A DNA stretch of 64,000 nucleotides from Pleodorina starrii (GCA_030267565.1 BRXU01000011.1:1664501-1728500); one strand, 5' to 3'; positions 1 through 11,975 are shown, numbered from the stretch's first letter. Numbers and translations: made by a program. Notes: generated by a model from the letters alone, not told the origin.

Positions 1-1010
1 TACGAGTCGGCCTACAGGCTTGCCTATGGGTCGGCCTATGGGTCGGTCTATGGGCCGGGCTGCGGGACGGCCTATGGGTCGGCCTGCGGTCCGGCCTACG
101 GGCCGGACTACGGGTCGGCCGATGGGTCGGCCTACGGGTTGGCCTAAGGGCCAGCCTACGGGCCGGCCCATGGGTCGACCTATGGGCCGGCCTACGGGTC
201 GGTCTATGAGCCGGCTTATGGGTCGGCCTATGGGTCGGCCTACGGGTCGGTCTATGGGCCGGCCTATGGGTCGGCCGATGGGTTGGCCTATGGGTCGGCC
301 GATGGGTTGGCCGATGGGTCGGTCTGTGGGTCGGCCTACGGGTCGGCCTATGGGTCGGCCTGCGGTCCGGCCTACGGGCCGGACTACGGGTCGGCCGATG
401 GGTCGGCCTACGGGTTGGCCTAAGGGCCAGCCTACGGGCCGGCCCATGGGTCGACCTATGGGCCGGCCTACGGGTCGGTCTATGAGCCGGCTTATGGGTC
501 GGCCTATGGGTCGGCCTATGGATCGGCCTACGGGTCGGCCTACGGGTCGGCCGATGGGTCGGCCTATGAGTCGGTCTATGGGTCGGTCTATGGGCCGGCC
601 TACGGGTTTGCTTACGGGTGGGCCTATGGGTCGACCTACGGGTCGGCCTACGGGTCGGTATGCGGGTCGGCCGATGGGTCGGCCTACGGGTTGGCCTAAG
701 GGTCAGCCTACGGGCCGGCCCATGGGTCGACCTATTGGCCGGCCTACGGGTCGGTCTATGGGCCGGCCTATGGGCCGGCCCAAGGGTCGGCCTACGGGCC
801 GGCCTACGGGCTGGCCTACGGGTCGGCCTACAGGCCGGCCGATGGGCTGGCCTACGGGTCGGTCTACGGGCCGGCCGGCCTGTGGGTCGGCCTACGGGTC
901 GGCCTATGGATCGGCCAACGGGTCGGCCTTCGGGCCGGCCGATGGGTCGGCCTGTTATGCGGGTTAGTGGTCGGCCTACGGGTCGGCCCCTGATGGCTTT
1001 GGGATAAAAA
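1..1010. repeat. 12-bp minisatellite with 276-bp higher-order period
   Basis: The stretch is an almost unbroken tandem array of a 12-base unit close to TCGGCCTATGGG, with variants such as TCGGCCTACGGG and CCGGCCGATGGG. The unit has no stop codon, so all plus-strand frames stay open and one reads as repeated Met-Gly-Arg-Pro. This is a by-product of the repeat and not evidence of a gene. Variant blocks recur at fixed spacing: the GATGGG unit followed by TTGGCCTAAGGG occurs near 119, 395 and 671, a spacing of 276 bases or 23 units. The array reaches the left edge, so its full size is unknown. Confidence 0.95.
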
Positions 1011-1430
1011 GCCTCTTACGGCTTCGCGACAACTATTATCGGGATCAAGCAAAGGTAAAGGAGCCAGCGGGGCCAAACACCCACCCAGGTCGATGGCGTC
1101 ACACACCGTACTGTCAAGCCAAGAAACGATCCTCCAGAAGCACGGGCTCGCGCAGCAGCCAGGTATCGTCCTGATACCACACGTTCTTTTACGCTCGTAA
1201 CTCTTCGTGTCGAACAAGGAGCTGTGTAGCGAGAAAAGCCAGCCGAATTCCGCACCATCTTGCCAATCGGATTGAGAGGTGGCTGTCTAAACTCCTTGTG
1301 GCATCATCCTCACACGACATTGTCGAGCTGTTAGAGCCACGTTACAGCGAGGTCGCCCTCACACACAGCAGCGTTCCGACCCGTTGGGTCGCTCACCGAA
1401 CTCGCGCCGCGCTTTTGAGCCAGCTACCGT
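1011..1430. other. Gene-free spacer and probable 5' region of the EF-hand gene
   Basis: Unique sequence of normal complexity begins where the satellite stops. Short open frames on both strands show no recognisable family. The right part probably holds the promoter and 5' untranslated region of the plus-strand gene at 1431, but no clear TATA-like box stands out. Confidence 0.4.
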
Positions 1431-3775
1431 ATGTTCAACATGTGGCCCGTGGCGAAACATCAAGAGCCCAAGCCGACGCCAACAGCGCCTGCGCCTGCAC
1501 CACAGCCGCAGAAGCCCAGGCCAGATATGGCTAGTCTTCGTCAGGTTAGCGCACGCATAGGGTCTTGCTTGCCCCGTTCCCAACAACGCTCTTCCACAAA
1601 TAATAACAGATTTTTGAAGTGACCTGGACCGACGAAAGCGCCGCGAGGGTTATGTTGCGGGCGCGTGCGTATCGCCTTTCTTGCTCTTGCTGCATCTCCT
1701 CGTTGTCAACACTAGACGCTGTGCTCACAGCTGTCCGGGCGTGTATATCATAAAGTGATCAAACCATTTTCAAGCTGTCAGACCAACCCACCCCCATGAT
1801 GCTAGGTCACACACAGTCTGGCGGTGACATACCGTATTTAGTTTATTACCTTGCGCGGACGAAACGACCCTTTCCTGCCTTCGTCTGCTACCCGCGCACA
1901 ACATCGTGCTCCGCTCCCCTGCGCTCCCCTGCAGTGGTTTGCAAAGGTGGACCGGGACGCTAGCGGCCACATCACCGCTATGGAGCTACAGGCGGCGCTG
2001 GCGGATGGCGGCCTCAACTTCAGTGTCGGCACGGTCGCGGCCATTATCAGGTGTTGTTGTGCACGTTAAAACAGTGGGATTCCGAGTTTCCGACCCCCGG
2101 AAGGAAAGGATAGAGCCAGCGGGCCAGCTGGCCGTGCGCTGCGGCGGAGACGACCGGGGCAAACATGGAAAACGCACCCTGACCTGACAGCAGTAGTAGC
2201 CATCCAGGCATCAGGTGATGTCGGTGTCGGTGTTGTCGTTGAGCGTCTCACGCGCACGAGAGTGAGCGCCTCACGTCGGGCCGGATGGCCAGCAAACATC
2301 ATATTTGCCTGAACGGGCAGCCAACCTGACGAGACGCGGCCTTAGTCGGGCGGTGCCGTGCCGTACATACATCGACAAATGCCGTTCGCAGCTCTTCTCC
2401 TCATGAGTCATGACGCATGCCATTACCGTACCTCCCGCCTGAGCGCTTCTCCTGTGGGCTGCCCCCCCCCCCTCATCACCGCCTGTGCCCCTGCACGCTG
2501 ACTGCAGGCAGTGCGACAGCAGTGGCTCCGGAACCATCAGCCTCGCCGACTTTGAGCGCCTGCACAGCTTCCTGGAAACGTGCGTGTGCGGCTGTGTGCG
2601 TGCGTGCGTGTGTACCGTATTTGGTTCGCACCGTGTGTGCGTGCGTGTCTTTTACGTACTGCATCTCGCCAGGCCTGACGCTGGCCAAGGGCTGCTAAGA
2701 GAAACACACATACACACACACACACACACACGCACACAGAAACGCACTTCTCGCTTCTTCCCCCGCCCTAGCGACGGCTCACACGGACCTCTTTTTCTCC
2801 CCCCCCCCCCCGGCCTCCCGGCAGCGTGCAAGACACGTTCAATCAGATGGGCCCCGACCCCCGCACCGGCCGGGTGCCCCTGGGGGAGGTGGCTCGCGAA
2901 CTGGCGGCCTCCGGTGAGCGGCGCTGGGACCCGGGGCCCCGCACAGGCTGCCCCGCTGCTGCACCGCTGCTGCTCAGCTGCTCGAGGCTGGGCTGGGCCT
3001 TGGCCGACTGACTTGCTTCACTACACAGTATGTTCCATACAGACCGCACCCGTAGGATTATCTGTGGGTACGGTATGGCGCCTCAACACTAACCGCGGCA
3101 GAAGCCCAAAGGCTGGCTGCTGATCCGCTGCTGCTGACCCGCTGCTGTTGCAGTTACTAGCTTACTACTTGTCCGTGCGTGCCTGGGATGGCTCTTGAGT
3201 TCGCTCGCTTTGGGAGGGTGCCTGAAAGTTCGGTCGAGGACCTCTCCCCTTCCCTTCCCTCCTCCCCGCTCGCCCGCAGGCTACCATTTGGAGCCCGAGG
3301 TACAAAAGGCGCTGTTTACGAAGTTCGATCCGCTGCGGGCGAACAGTATGGGGCTGCAGGTGGGGCTGCGGGTGGGGAGCAGGGCGCTGGCGGGGCAGCG
3401 GCATATGGCACCCCTCAAAACCCAAATCCCCCCGCCCTCCCCCCGCCCGCCCCTCCTCCAGCAACAGCCCCTAACAGCCTCCCATCCCCGCCTCCGCACC
3501 GGTTCTCGTCTGTTTTCCCTTTTCCCCCGCACCGGCCATCACGGGACCCCCCCTGCCCCTAGCCCCTCCATCCGGCCACGTCCCTCCGCTGCGCTGCGGT
3601 TATCTTCCTGACACGACCCTCCGGCCACCCGCCGGCCCCCGCGCAGGAGTTCATGGCGCTGACGCTGTTCCTGCGCTCCTCCACCGCCACCTTCAAGGCC
3701 TACGACCCGGAGGGCTCCGGAGTGGTGCACCTCACCTACGGCCAGTTCCTGTACGCCGCTGTCAACTCCATCTGA
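1431..3775 (+). CDS. Small penta-EF-hand-like calcium-binding protein, six exons
   Basis: Exons fit at 1431-1544, 1935-2050, 2508-2579, 2825-2913, 3280-3359 and 3647-3775, all with GT/AG ends and matching phases, giving 199 residues. After a short Pro/Gln/Lys-rich head comes a canonical EF loop (DRDASGHITAMEL), then a second (DSSGSGTISLADF) about 35 residues on. Two degenerate hands follow (GPDPRTGRVPLGEV and a stretch around FDPLRANSMG), and a last one near DPEGSGVVHLTYGQF. This order and size match penta-EF-hand proteins such as ALG-2, peflin and sorcin, cytosolic Ca2+ sensors that bind partner proteins and membranes. Only the first two loops keep most Ca2+ ligands. The ATG was chosen because it opens the exon that splices in frame to EF hand 1. 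A more divergent calmodulin-like protein is the alternative. Confidence 0.8.
2709..2742. repeat. (CA)n microsatellite in an intron
   Basis: A run of alternating C and A lies in the third intron of the EF-hand gene, just before a poly-C tract that precedes the next splice acceptor. Confidence 0.85.
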
Positions 3776-4600
3776 GGCCCCGCAGGAGGCGGCAACACCA
3801 CACGACGCGACGCGACGTGACGCCGCGCCTCGCCGCGCTGCGTTGCGTTGCTTGTTTCGCGCAGTGGATGGACGAACGAATGGATGAATGAATGCATGCA
3901 CGAATTGGTTTAAAGAGGGCGCCCGAAAAGGATTATCGATGTACGGTAACCTGTTCGTCACACACCACACCATCGTCCGCCCTTAGGCAGCTATCTACGG
4001 CAGTCGTACTAGTGCAGTACAGTTGCAGTACCGGTAGTCGATGGTAGCAGTGATGCCCCACGTTGGTAGCAGCGGCCTCCATAATGGAGACGTGCGTCTC
4101 GCGATGCCGATGCCAATACCGTTGTCGATCCGGACATCATCACACCCGCAATGTTTTCCCGCGGCGGCCTGTTATTTCTCTTGTGTGTGTTGCGGTGCGC
4201 CGCCCTCGGGGGCACCACCGCCGCTCCGTGTGTCGCCTCGTCCCGTCTCGTCTCGCTTCGTTTCGTCTCGTCCTGTCTTATGCCCCGATTGCCAACTGTC
4301 AGCCCAGCTGTTGCCCAACTCGCTCAACCCAAACCCGACACGGGCTGGTACCGTACACCCCTCCCTACTCACATACACACACGGACACACACAGCGGGTC
4401 GCCCCCCTCGTGTATTTCTCTGCGGTTCCCTACACCGACCGGCCCCACCACACAAACAAACACACACATCCCTCTCAGTGTCTCGGTATGGTAAGGATAA
4501 TCCGGACATCGCCCCACCGCAGATTGTCCAGTCCAGCAAATCGCGGCGCTGAGCGGCACTTCAGAACTGCCGATGGCCTCCAGCTGCGGCACGCTGTCCA
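3776..4600. other. Convergent intergenic region
   Basis: This lies between the stop of the plus-strand EF-hand gene and the stop of the minus-strand PUS10 gene, so it should hold two 3' untranslated regions. It carries Cys/Arg-rich spurious open frames, CA-rich runs near 4370-4480 and short repeats of the type TCGTCTCG near 4235-4275. No coding signal is seen. Confidence 0.5.
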
Positions 4601-7600
4601 CTACGGCCAGTTCTCCAGGTGTACGTCAATCACGTCCAACTGTACGATCTCCACCCGTACAAACGCGTCGTTGCCGCCACCGCCCGCGCCTCCACCGGAA
4701 CCGGGCCTGGCGGCAGTGTCGGGCTTGGTGGCGTCCTCCGCCGCTGGAGGCACCGCCGTCGCGCCATCCTCCGCCGGGCCGCCGGCGACGTCGGCGGCAG
4801 CAGCAGTAGCAGTTGCAGCAGCTGCAGTTGCTGCTGCTGCTGCCCGCTTGCTCTGAATTTGTCCGAGCAGGTCTCCCATGCTGGGGCGGCAGCGGCCAAA
4901 GTCCCCGTGGCAAAACTCCTTGACGTATGCGCCCGCCTGTCATCACACCCGGCGTGGGGTGGGGGGTTGGGCGGGGAGAACATGAACTGCCTCTCATCCT
5001 CCGCACTTTATGTCCTGCTATTCGCCAACGTGAAGGGCGCCGCCACCACCACCACCACCAGCAGCAGTAGAAGAACAAGGGGCGCAGCGAAGTCCACGCG
5101 CACACAAAGACGCGAAGACGTCCCCACGCCCCCGCCAAAAGCCAAGGCGCGAGCGGCAAGCGCTGCAATCCCCCAACACGGGGTGATCCCCGTCCTGCCT
5201 CGTCCTCTTCCGCCCTCTCCTGTGCCGTCCTCTCCCACCCCTACCCCTTCCGTGTCGCCATCCTGCCTTCGGCACCCCCCCCGTTAATTCCCCGTGCACG
5301 CCGCCCGTGCCCTCCCCTCTTCCCGCCCACACACGCACCTGCGTCCGCAGCTGCAGCACAAAGTAGTGCGGCTGACCGGGCACTGGGGTGGCGCTCTCCA
5401 CACGCAGCCACTTGGGACGGATCTGGGGAAGTAGGGCGGGAGCGGGGCGGGGGCGGGGGCGGGACGGGGCGGGAGGCTTAGTGCGACGGAGCCGGGTGGT
5501 CAATACCCCAGCACGCGACCAACACGACGGGTAAAGCCCAACCCCACCAACGACCAACGCATCGTCGCACTTCCCCCCATACTCACCAACCCCGCCATCC
5601 CCGCTGCGAATTTTTCTTTATACCCCTCTTGCCCACCTGTGCCCCCCCCCCCACCAGTCCCTACCTTGGCCGCCCGGCGGTGCAGCACCCGCACGGGCGT
5701 GTCCTGCGCCGCCTCCACCCGGCCCAGCCCCTCAAGCGCCCGCAGATCCTCCTCCGGTACCGGGGTCTCCGCCCAACAGAGCGCGCGGTAGGTCTTCTCC
5801 TTGGACTCCTCCGCTGCCTTGATGGACTCGAGGGCGGAGGGCTGGCAGGGGGTCAGGCCCTGGACCGACACACCGCTGCGGTGGGCGGAGAGATGGAGGG
5901 CAGGCGGAGGAGGAGGGGGAGGGCGGGTGGAGGAGGAGGGGGCTCAGGAAAGGGAGGCTACTACGGGGGTAGGAGGGGACAGGAGGGTGAACAGGAGTGC
6001 AGGAGGGGGAGGGGAGAGGGAACAGGAGCGGGGGAGGGTTCATGCGCGTGTCACACACGCCGACGCCTGCGTTTGTATGTGTGGTGTGTGTGTGTGAGTG
6101 TGTGTGTATGCGAAGCGGGTGATGGCACTCTGAAGGTCCTTAAACCAACACTAAACCTCCCCTAAAAACCTTAAAACCCACCATTTACTGTCCCGCATGC
6201 GCTGCTCCGTCCGCCGGAACTCCTCCTCGGGCGGGTGGCCCCGCACTGGCGCCTGGACGGGATGTACATTGGGGAAGGGGGGGGCGGGAGGGCATTGAGA
6301 GTGAGGTGCGTCATGGGTAGTGGCCCTAAAACCCTAAAACCCCTCACGCAATCGACCCCCCCACCGGGTCACCTGAACTTCCAGCACGAACGGCCGCCCC
6401 GCGCCCAGCATCCGCACATCCGCGTCCTCGCGCCCGCCCGTGATCATCTTTGCCGTAGCGGTGCCGTACAGCGGCAGTACGAACTGCTCAATGGCCTCCT
6501 GCACGCTCGTCCCACCGATGCGCGCCCCCGTGGCCAGTACGAACCAGGGGCACTGCGGCATGTGCCGCCGCAGCTTGCAGTACCTGTAAAGTACGTGCAC
6601 AGTACGGCACCACCGTCATACAGGTTTTACGACAGTACTGCAACGGTACGGCATTGACAGGGAAGCGGTCATTGGAGGGCCCATGCAGGCAGAAATCTTT
6701 GGCCCGGACAGGTGCCAGCCCCGACCAATACGCGCCTAACGAACCTTCCCTCAGTTGGAGGATAAAACCTCCCCTTGGGGGGAGGGGGCAAGCAGAGAAC
6801 CGCCGTAGCGGAGTCAGAGGGGACCGTGGCGAGAACCGGGCGAACGGAGCGAGAGCGCGTCTGGAGCCCTCAGTGGCAGAGCACTGATGACTTGACGAGG
6901 GCAAAGGACGCAGATATGAGATAGATATCCAACACGCCATGCCTATTACTGCTACGTCCGAACACATCTCTCCGCACGCACCCCGCCCAACACACACACA
7001 CACACACACACCCCTCCGGAGGATGTACGGTAGAGGTCACTGTGAGATGGAAGGACAACAACAGCCGTCCTCCCTCCAACCGCCCGGATAAGGGAGGTAT
7101 GGATACGAGAGGTGGGACGGCGCCCACTCCCTAATCCCTCCGCTCACGCCCCACCTGCCGGCCAGAAGCAGCGGCGCGTGTACGGCCCGTACATACACGC
7201 TCGGCAGAGTCGCCGCCGCCGCGGCCGCGGCCGCCGCTGTCACGTCACCGGCTTCAGCACCACCGCCAGCCGCCACCGCCGCCTCCACGGGCACCTCCCC
7301 TGGAGTCGCACCGGCGCCATCCGCAGCGACGGCCGTACTGCCGCTGCCGTCACTACCCGCCACCGGCGCCGCCACCTCTGCGGCAGCCGCCGCCTGCGCC
7401 TGCGGCTGCTGTTGCAGCCTCCTCCGCTCCGCCAGCGGCAGTGGCGGCCAGGGGAAGAGGCGGGTGAGGACTGCGCGGGGCAGACCGGCGGCAGCGGCAC
7501 CCGCGGCCTCCCAACTCATCACCCGCTCCTCCTCCGCCACCTGCGCCGGGAACCGAACCGAAAGGAACCGAACCGAAAGGAATCGAACGGAACGATGGAG

Positions 7601-9882
7601 AGAACGATGGAGGGAACGATGGAGGGAGCCACGGGCCTCAGACTGAGCGGATGCGGAGCAACAACCGGAACGAAGTCAGATCCCGGCACCCCAGCAGCAG
7701 CAGCAGGAGGAGGCGCCCCATCACCACCCTCCCCGCGGCCCCACCCCTTGCCGCACCTTTGCCTGCCCCCTGGCGCCTTCCGCCGCCGCGCCACCGTTCT
7801 CCGTCTCCCGCTCCCCGCCGCGCTCCGCCGCGCCCTGCTGCTGCTGCTGCTGACCCATGGGTCCGCGCTGCCGCTTGTTTTGGCGGTACTGGTATTGTTG
7901 GTGATGGCGGCGGCCGTGCTGGCCCGCGGACCTCTGCTCGGCGAGCACCTGCGCCGCAGGCGGGGGAGGGGAAGGGGGCAACCCGGGGCGGGGCGGGGCG
8001 GGGCGGGGGTAAGAAGGCCGCGGGGGCGGGGGCCTATCCGCGGGGGCAGGGTTTCAGTTTTCCGGAGTGGATCGGATCAAAGCGGCTTTCCTCACGAGCG
8101 TTTCTCAACGAACCCTTTCGCAGTTCCGCTGTCTCCCTACCTCTCATCACGTCGCCGGCACGCGACGTCCTGGCAGCCCCTGTCCCCCCCAGCCTGTCCA
8201 GTCAGCCTTTTTGCCTCCTCGAGCTGCCTTCCTTCCGACTGCTGTCTCACCCTCCCCCCCCTCCCCCCTAGCTCGCTTTACCCTCAGCTCCTGCAGCCCC
8301 TCCTCGCCGTCCAGGGCCACCACCGACACCGTCATAGAGGCGGACTGGGGGGCGGCGGAGGGCGCACCCAAATGCGGGGACAGCGCCGCGGGGAGAGCCC
8401 GCCTGTATATATGTGTGGGTGGGGGGGGAGAGGCGGGGGAGGGGCGGGGAGGCACGGCGGGCGGTCAAGGAGGGTGGGAGGGGGGGCGGGGAAGGGCGGC
8501 AATGGTTGGAGGTTGCCGCTAATCTGTAGTTTGTGGTGGCAGAGCCGTCCAGACCTTCCCGGTGCTCGCCTGATGGTGACCATGCAAGGTCCTGCAGCGT
8601 CAACCCCTGCCCTGCCCCGCCCCGCCCTGTCCTGCCCCGCTGATGCTCAGTTGGTGTGCAGTTGTCCGCACCACCACCACCACCACCACCACCACCACCA
8701 CCACCACGTACCGCAGCACCGCCGGCAGTGGCACCATGTCCGCCGCGCGCCACCCCCGGCACTGCGCCCCCCGCGCCTCACAGAACGCCACCATCCAGGC
8801 CTGCATCGCCACGTCCCGTACGGCACTGGCGGCCGGTACGGCACCGACCTCCAGATTGAAGGACTTCAGCGGCAGCCGGGGGCCCAGCTGCGCCCCCGGC
8901 GGCAGCGGCGGCGCCGCCGCCGCCGCTCCAGCAGTGCCGGCAGCCGCGTCCGTCTCCGCCATGGCAACGTCGCCGCCGTGAGGATGCGGCGGCGGTGCCG
9001 CCGCCGCCGCGGCGGCCGCCGCCAGCGCGGCATTGTCCGGCGAGCCCTCCTCCGCCTGTCGCCGTATCGCTGCCGCCAGCGCAGCGGCGGAGGGCCAGCC
9101 CTGCAGCCGCTCGTGGCCGGCGGCGGGCCCTGTACGACAGCCCGCGGCGCCAGGGAGGGCCTTGTGCTGGATTCGGAGCCACGCCAGATCCACACCGGAG
9201 GTGCCGGTGGCCGGCGCCGCCGGCCCCGCCGCCGCGGCGGGCCCTGCCACCGGCGCCGCTGGCGCTGGCGCCGACGCGCCGCCGGCGGGGGCCGTCTCGG
9301 CGGCGGACGCGGCGGTTGCGCTGCTGTTCGTTGTTTCGTTGGTCTGCAGTTGCTGCGGTTGCTGCTCGTCTAGGAGAGCTGGTAGCAGGCCGAAGCACGC
9401 GGGGCAGACCGTCGTCATCGTCGTCGTCGGCGGCGGCGGCGGCGACGCCGATGGGTCACCTTCAGCGCGCGGCTGTGGTTTTGGAGAGGCGCTGGCGTCG
9501 CCGCCGCCGCTGTCGCGGCTGCGTTTTGGGTCCAGGGTTTCGACGACCTGGGCCTTTGTCGGCGCCGTAAGTGCGTAATCGTCCATCATGGAGTGGCCCA
9601 CCAGGCGCAGCAGGCAGCGACAGCAAACCTGGCGGGGGATGAGTTACACGAAAGCGGTGAGGCGAGCAAAGGTCGACTTGGGGGGTCGGCTTGCAGCCTT
9701 GCGTCTGGCCGGTATGTAAGATCCCATGGTCGGGCGAGAAAAACCGTGTATCTCACCCCATCACACGCCAGTGACGCCGCTGCCTCCAAGAATGGACCTG
9801 GGTCCGCGGCCTGGAAGCGCCCAGCTAGCTTCCGCACGGCTGTGTTGAGGACATAAACTTGCTTTCGGCCGCCGGTAGCCAT
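4601..9882 (-). CDS. PUS10: tRNA pseudouridine synthase Pus10, ten exons
   Basis: Exons in gene order: 9757-9882, 8712-9628, 8282-8402, 7757-7948, 7155-7540, 6373-6583, 6182-6252, 5665-5875, 5339-5422 and 4601-4936. Their sum is 2655 bases, or 884 residues. The N-terminus has a CxxC pair (VCCRCLLRLVG) and, further on, TVCPACFGLL, as in the zinc-binding N-domain of Pus10. The catalytic domain shows the family block AGRY..(8)..PQCPW, then GGREDADVRMLGAGRPF, where the Asp in EDADVR is the expected catalytic residue. Next come KTYRALCW, TPVRVLHRR and finally AGAYVKEFCHGDFGR followed by VQLDVIDVHL before the stop. Pus10 makes pseudouridine at tRNA positions 54 and 55 in archaea and eukaryotes. The protein is longer than the roughly 530-residue animal form because of Ala/Pro/Gln-rich inserts at about residues 100-330 and 430-560. 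The donors of exons 2 and 7 are the least certain. Confidence 0.88.
8673..8707. repeat. (CAC)n trinucleotide run beside a PUS10 splice donor
   Basis: About a dozen CAC triplets (GTG on the coding strand) start a few bases inside the second PUS10 intron. Unspliced, the frame would read through as a polyVal stretch. Confidence 0.9.
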
Positions 9883-10337
9883 TCGTTCCCGAACTCCGCG
9901 CAGTCCAGAGTTGTAGGAGTTCGAGGCGGTCTATGCGTTTAAATTCTATCTCGTTACTTTGGCCTCCCTAGGTACGAAAGAAACTCCGTCGTTGAAATGG
10001 TCGATCGGACGCAAATAGTTAAACAGGCCTGTACAATCCAAGCCCGGAATAAGTTCAAAATGATTACGTCGACAACAAGTGCGTCTCTGAGTTACCCAGT
10101 CTCCGAACCGAAAGCCTGGATTGCTGGAAACCTGGCCGCCAACGACCGCCAACCGACAGCGATTTGGCTTCAAAGCCAAGTTCGAAGTCCAATCCAAGTA
10201 CCGTTGAAGCAGGGGTGGTACAAGTACTCAAGTAAGCAAAGCATTTAGGTCGAGTTTCCTTACAGGACGCGAGGCAAGTGGCCGGGCCCACGGGTCAAGC
10301 GTCGCGCCTTCTCCGTCGGGCGTCGGCCATCATGCCA
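9883..10337. other. Spacer upstream of PUS10, less GC-rich
   Basis: This lies between the PUS10 start codon and the left end of the TIR element. Base composition is visibly more balanced than in the neighbouring genes. It should contain the PUS10 promoter. Open frames here are short and match nothing I recognise. Confidence 0.4.
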
Positions 10338-11590
10338 ATTTACATGACACGTTACGTTACCTCACGTTTACATGTAAAGTGGCAGGCCCAAACGGATCCC
10401 AATTTACGTGGGCTGTTTTGGGGACGTTATCTCTGTTGGCGCGAGGTCCGTACACACTATGTTTTGAGGCAGTAACGTCAAAGCGCCCATGTCATCAATC
10501 CAGCACGATGATAAACCCTTAGGACGAAGCCTGCGAGCGTCGTTGCCCATAATGGAACCCGACGCGCTGAGGTCGGCCTCATCGCGCGAGAGCTCGCTCT
10601 CAGAGTACGCCAAGCCCTCGATGGCGGTCTCATCGCGCTCATTGTTTGCATATTGATTGTACTGAAGTTATGCGGCGTCGGCGAGCGGCTGCGACCGCGG
10701 CCGGCCCTGCGCGGCGTCGGCATGGCTCTCGGAAGCTCGGCCTGACCGACCACTGTGTCTTGTCGAGAAGCAGCAGCGCCTTGTCAAGATCCATGTTGAC
10801 TTTATGCAGAACTAGCCGGCAGCGAAACTCATTCGGGAGTGCCGACCGTGGTGAGGGACCTGTGCGCTTGTAGGTCGTACTATTTTGGAAAATAGTACGG
10901 CACGCACTTAGGTATTCAAATAATTGCCTGGCCTTGTTTCGGTTCGTTATATGTGCCCCAGCAGCTTTGGTCACTTAGGCAGCTATCTATAAATGGACAT
11001 GACCACGCAATTCTCTGAGCAAATACGCGTAGCACGGGATTGCATTAAACAAGCAGAGGACATCAAGGCCGTGCGTGATATAGCACTCTTCGAGCTCGCG
11101 CTCTCTGTTGCAGATTTGAAAGTCAATTCGGTGATAGTGTTGAGTGATGGCCGCCAGGCCAAGGCCCCAGCGAAGGCTTCCCCGAACGCCATACTCAGCA
11201 TGACACGTGGGAGCCTTGATTCCGGACACATGCCTGGCTTGAGCATAGTGCATAGGAGCAGTGCTCTGCTGCCGCTGCGCTTGTGCGGAGTTGCCCTTCG
11301 TCATGTAGTATGTTTGGCGAGAAGTTCGCAGTGGGAACGCGATGGAGATCGCCGATGATACCAAGTGTATGACATAACTGAACGATTGGTCTGGAAGGAA
11401 ATCAAAACCATGCTAAAATGAGGTTGTACTGGCTGTAACGGGGCGAGGGGTCAACGTTTGGTCAATTACACCCTCCCCCCCCCCTGGGGCCACGTTAGAC
11501 TTTTTGGCCACGTAACGTGTAACGGACCCGTTACCCCATGCGAACTGACCACGTTTCCTGTAAAGTGATAACGTAACGTGTCATGTAAAT
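10338..11590. mobile_element. Candidate non-autonomous TIR DNA transposon, about 1.25 kb
   Basis: A perfect 22-base inverted repeat, starting ATTTACATGACACG, ends the element at 10338-10359 and 11569-11590. Just inside each end is a further imperfect match (GTAAAGTG/CACTTTAC near 10374 and 11561, then CACGTTT/AAACGTG). The trinucleotide CCA flanks both sides (10335-10337 and 11591-11593), consistent with a 3-bp target-site duplication. Internal composition is less GC-rich than the flanking genes. No transposase motif was recognised, so it is probably mobilised in trans. The superfamily is not assigned: a 3-bp duplication fits CACTA-like or Harbinger-like elements, but the terminal bases match neither classic end. 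Confidence 0.7.
10404..10974 (-). CDS. Possible spliced reading frame inside the TIR element, unknown function
   Basis: Two minus-strand blocks look more protein-like than their surroundings. The upstream block (10974 to about 10640) begins MTKAAGAHITNRNKARQLFE and includes RCRLVLHKVNMDLDKALLLL. A downstream block reads on from an acceptor-like CTTCAG near 10665 through NNERDETAIEGLAYSESELS to a stop at 10404. Codon use is less GC3-biased than in the neighbouring genes. I do not recognise a family. It could be a remnant of a transposon protein, a captured host fragment or chance. Confidence 0.25.
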
Positions 11591-11975
11591 CCAGCATTAT
11601 GGGACCACTCCACCCCTTTTCCCACCCCCACGGTCCGCATCAGACGTCTTTTCTCTCCAACCCCGCACCCCCCGCACCCAGTTCCAACCAACTCCGCGGC
11701 ACCCTAGCCAACCATCCTCTGCCTACCTACCCGCCAGTCATGAGCCCTGCGCCTCACGTGCGAAGACGCCTCTGGGACAGCCACTTCTGCAGTCCTCCCA
11801 AAGGCACCCGTATCTATCTCTACTTCTCTCCTTCTTGGTCTTTGCTCATCTGGACTTGTTGGTCATCATCCAGGGGGTGGTCGCTGCTACAAGTGCCAGC
11901 GGCGCGTCGCACTCTGAATCCCCTCACTCGAGACCCTCGCTGCGGCATCGTTTTTTGAATCCCTCGAGTCCCCCC

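Noticed and set aside
20..967. 315-codon open frame coding Met-Gly-Arg-Pro repeats
   Set aside because: The 12-bp repeat has no stop in any forward frame, so the open frame follows from the repeat. There is no start context, splice site or non-repeat domain.
8600..8710. Extra PUS10 exon coding DLAWSPSGEHREG
   Set aside because: It has an acceptor-like site, but no donor keeps the phase as well as direct joining of 8712-9628 to 8282-8402, which also restores the total to a multiple of three.
7112..9373. 753-codon plus-strand open frame opposite PUS10
   Set aside because: It is the antisense of GC-rich PUS10 exons and introns. It crosses real splice sites and is composed of Arg/Pro/His shadow sequence.
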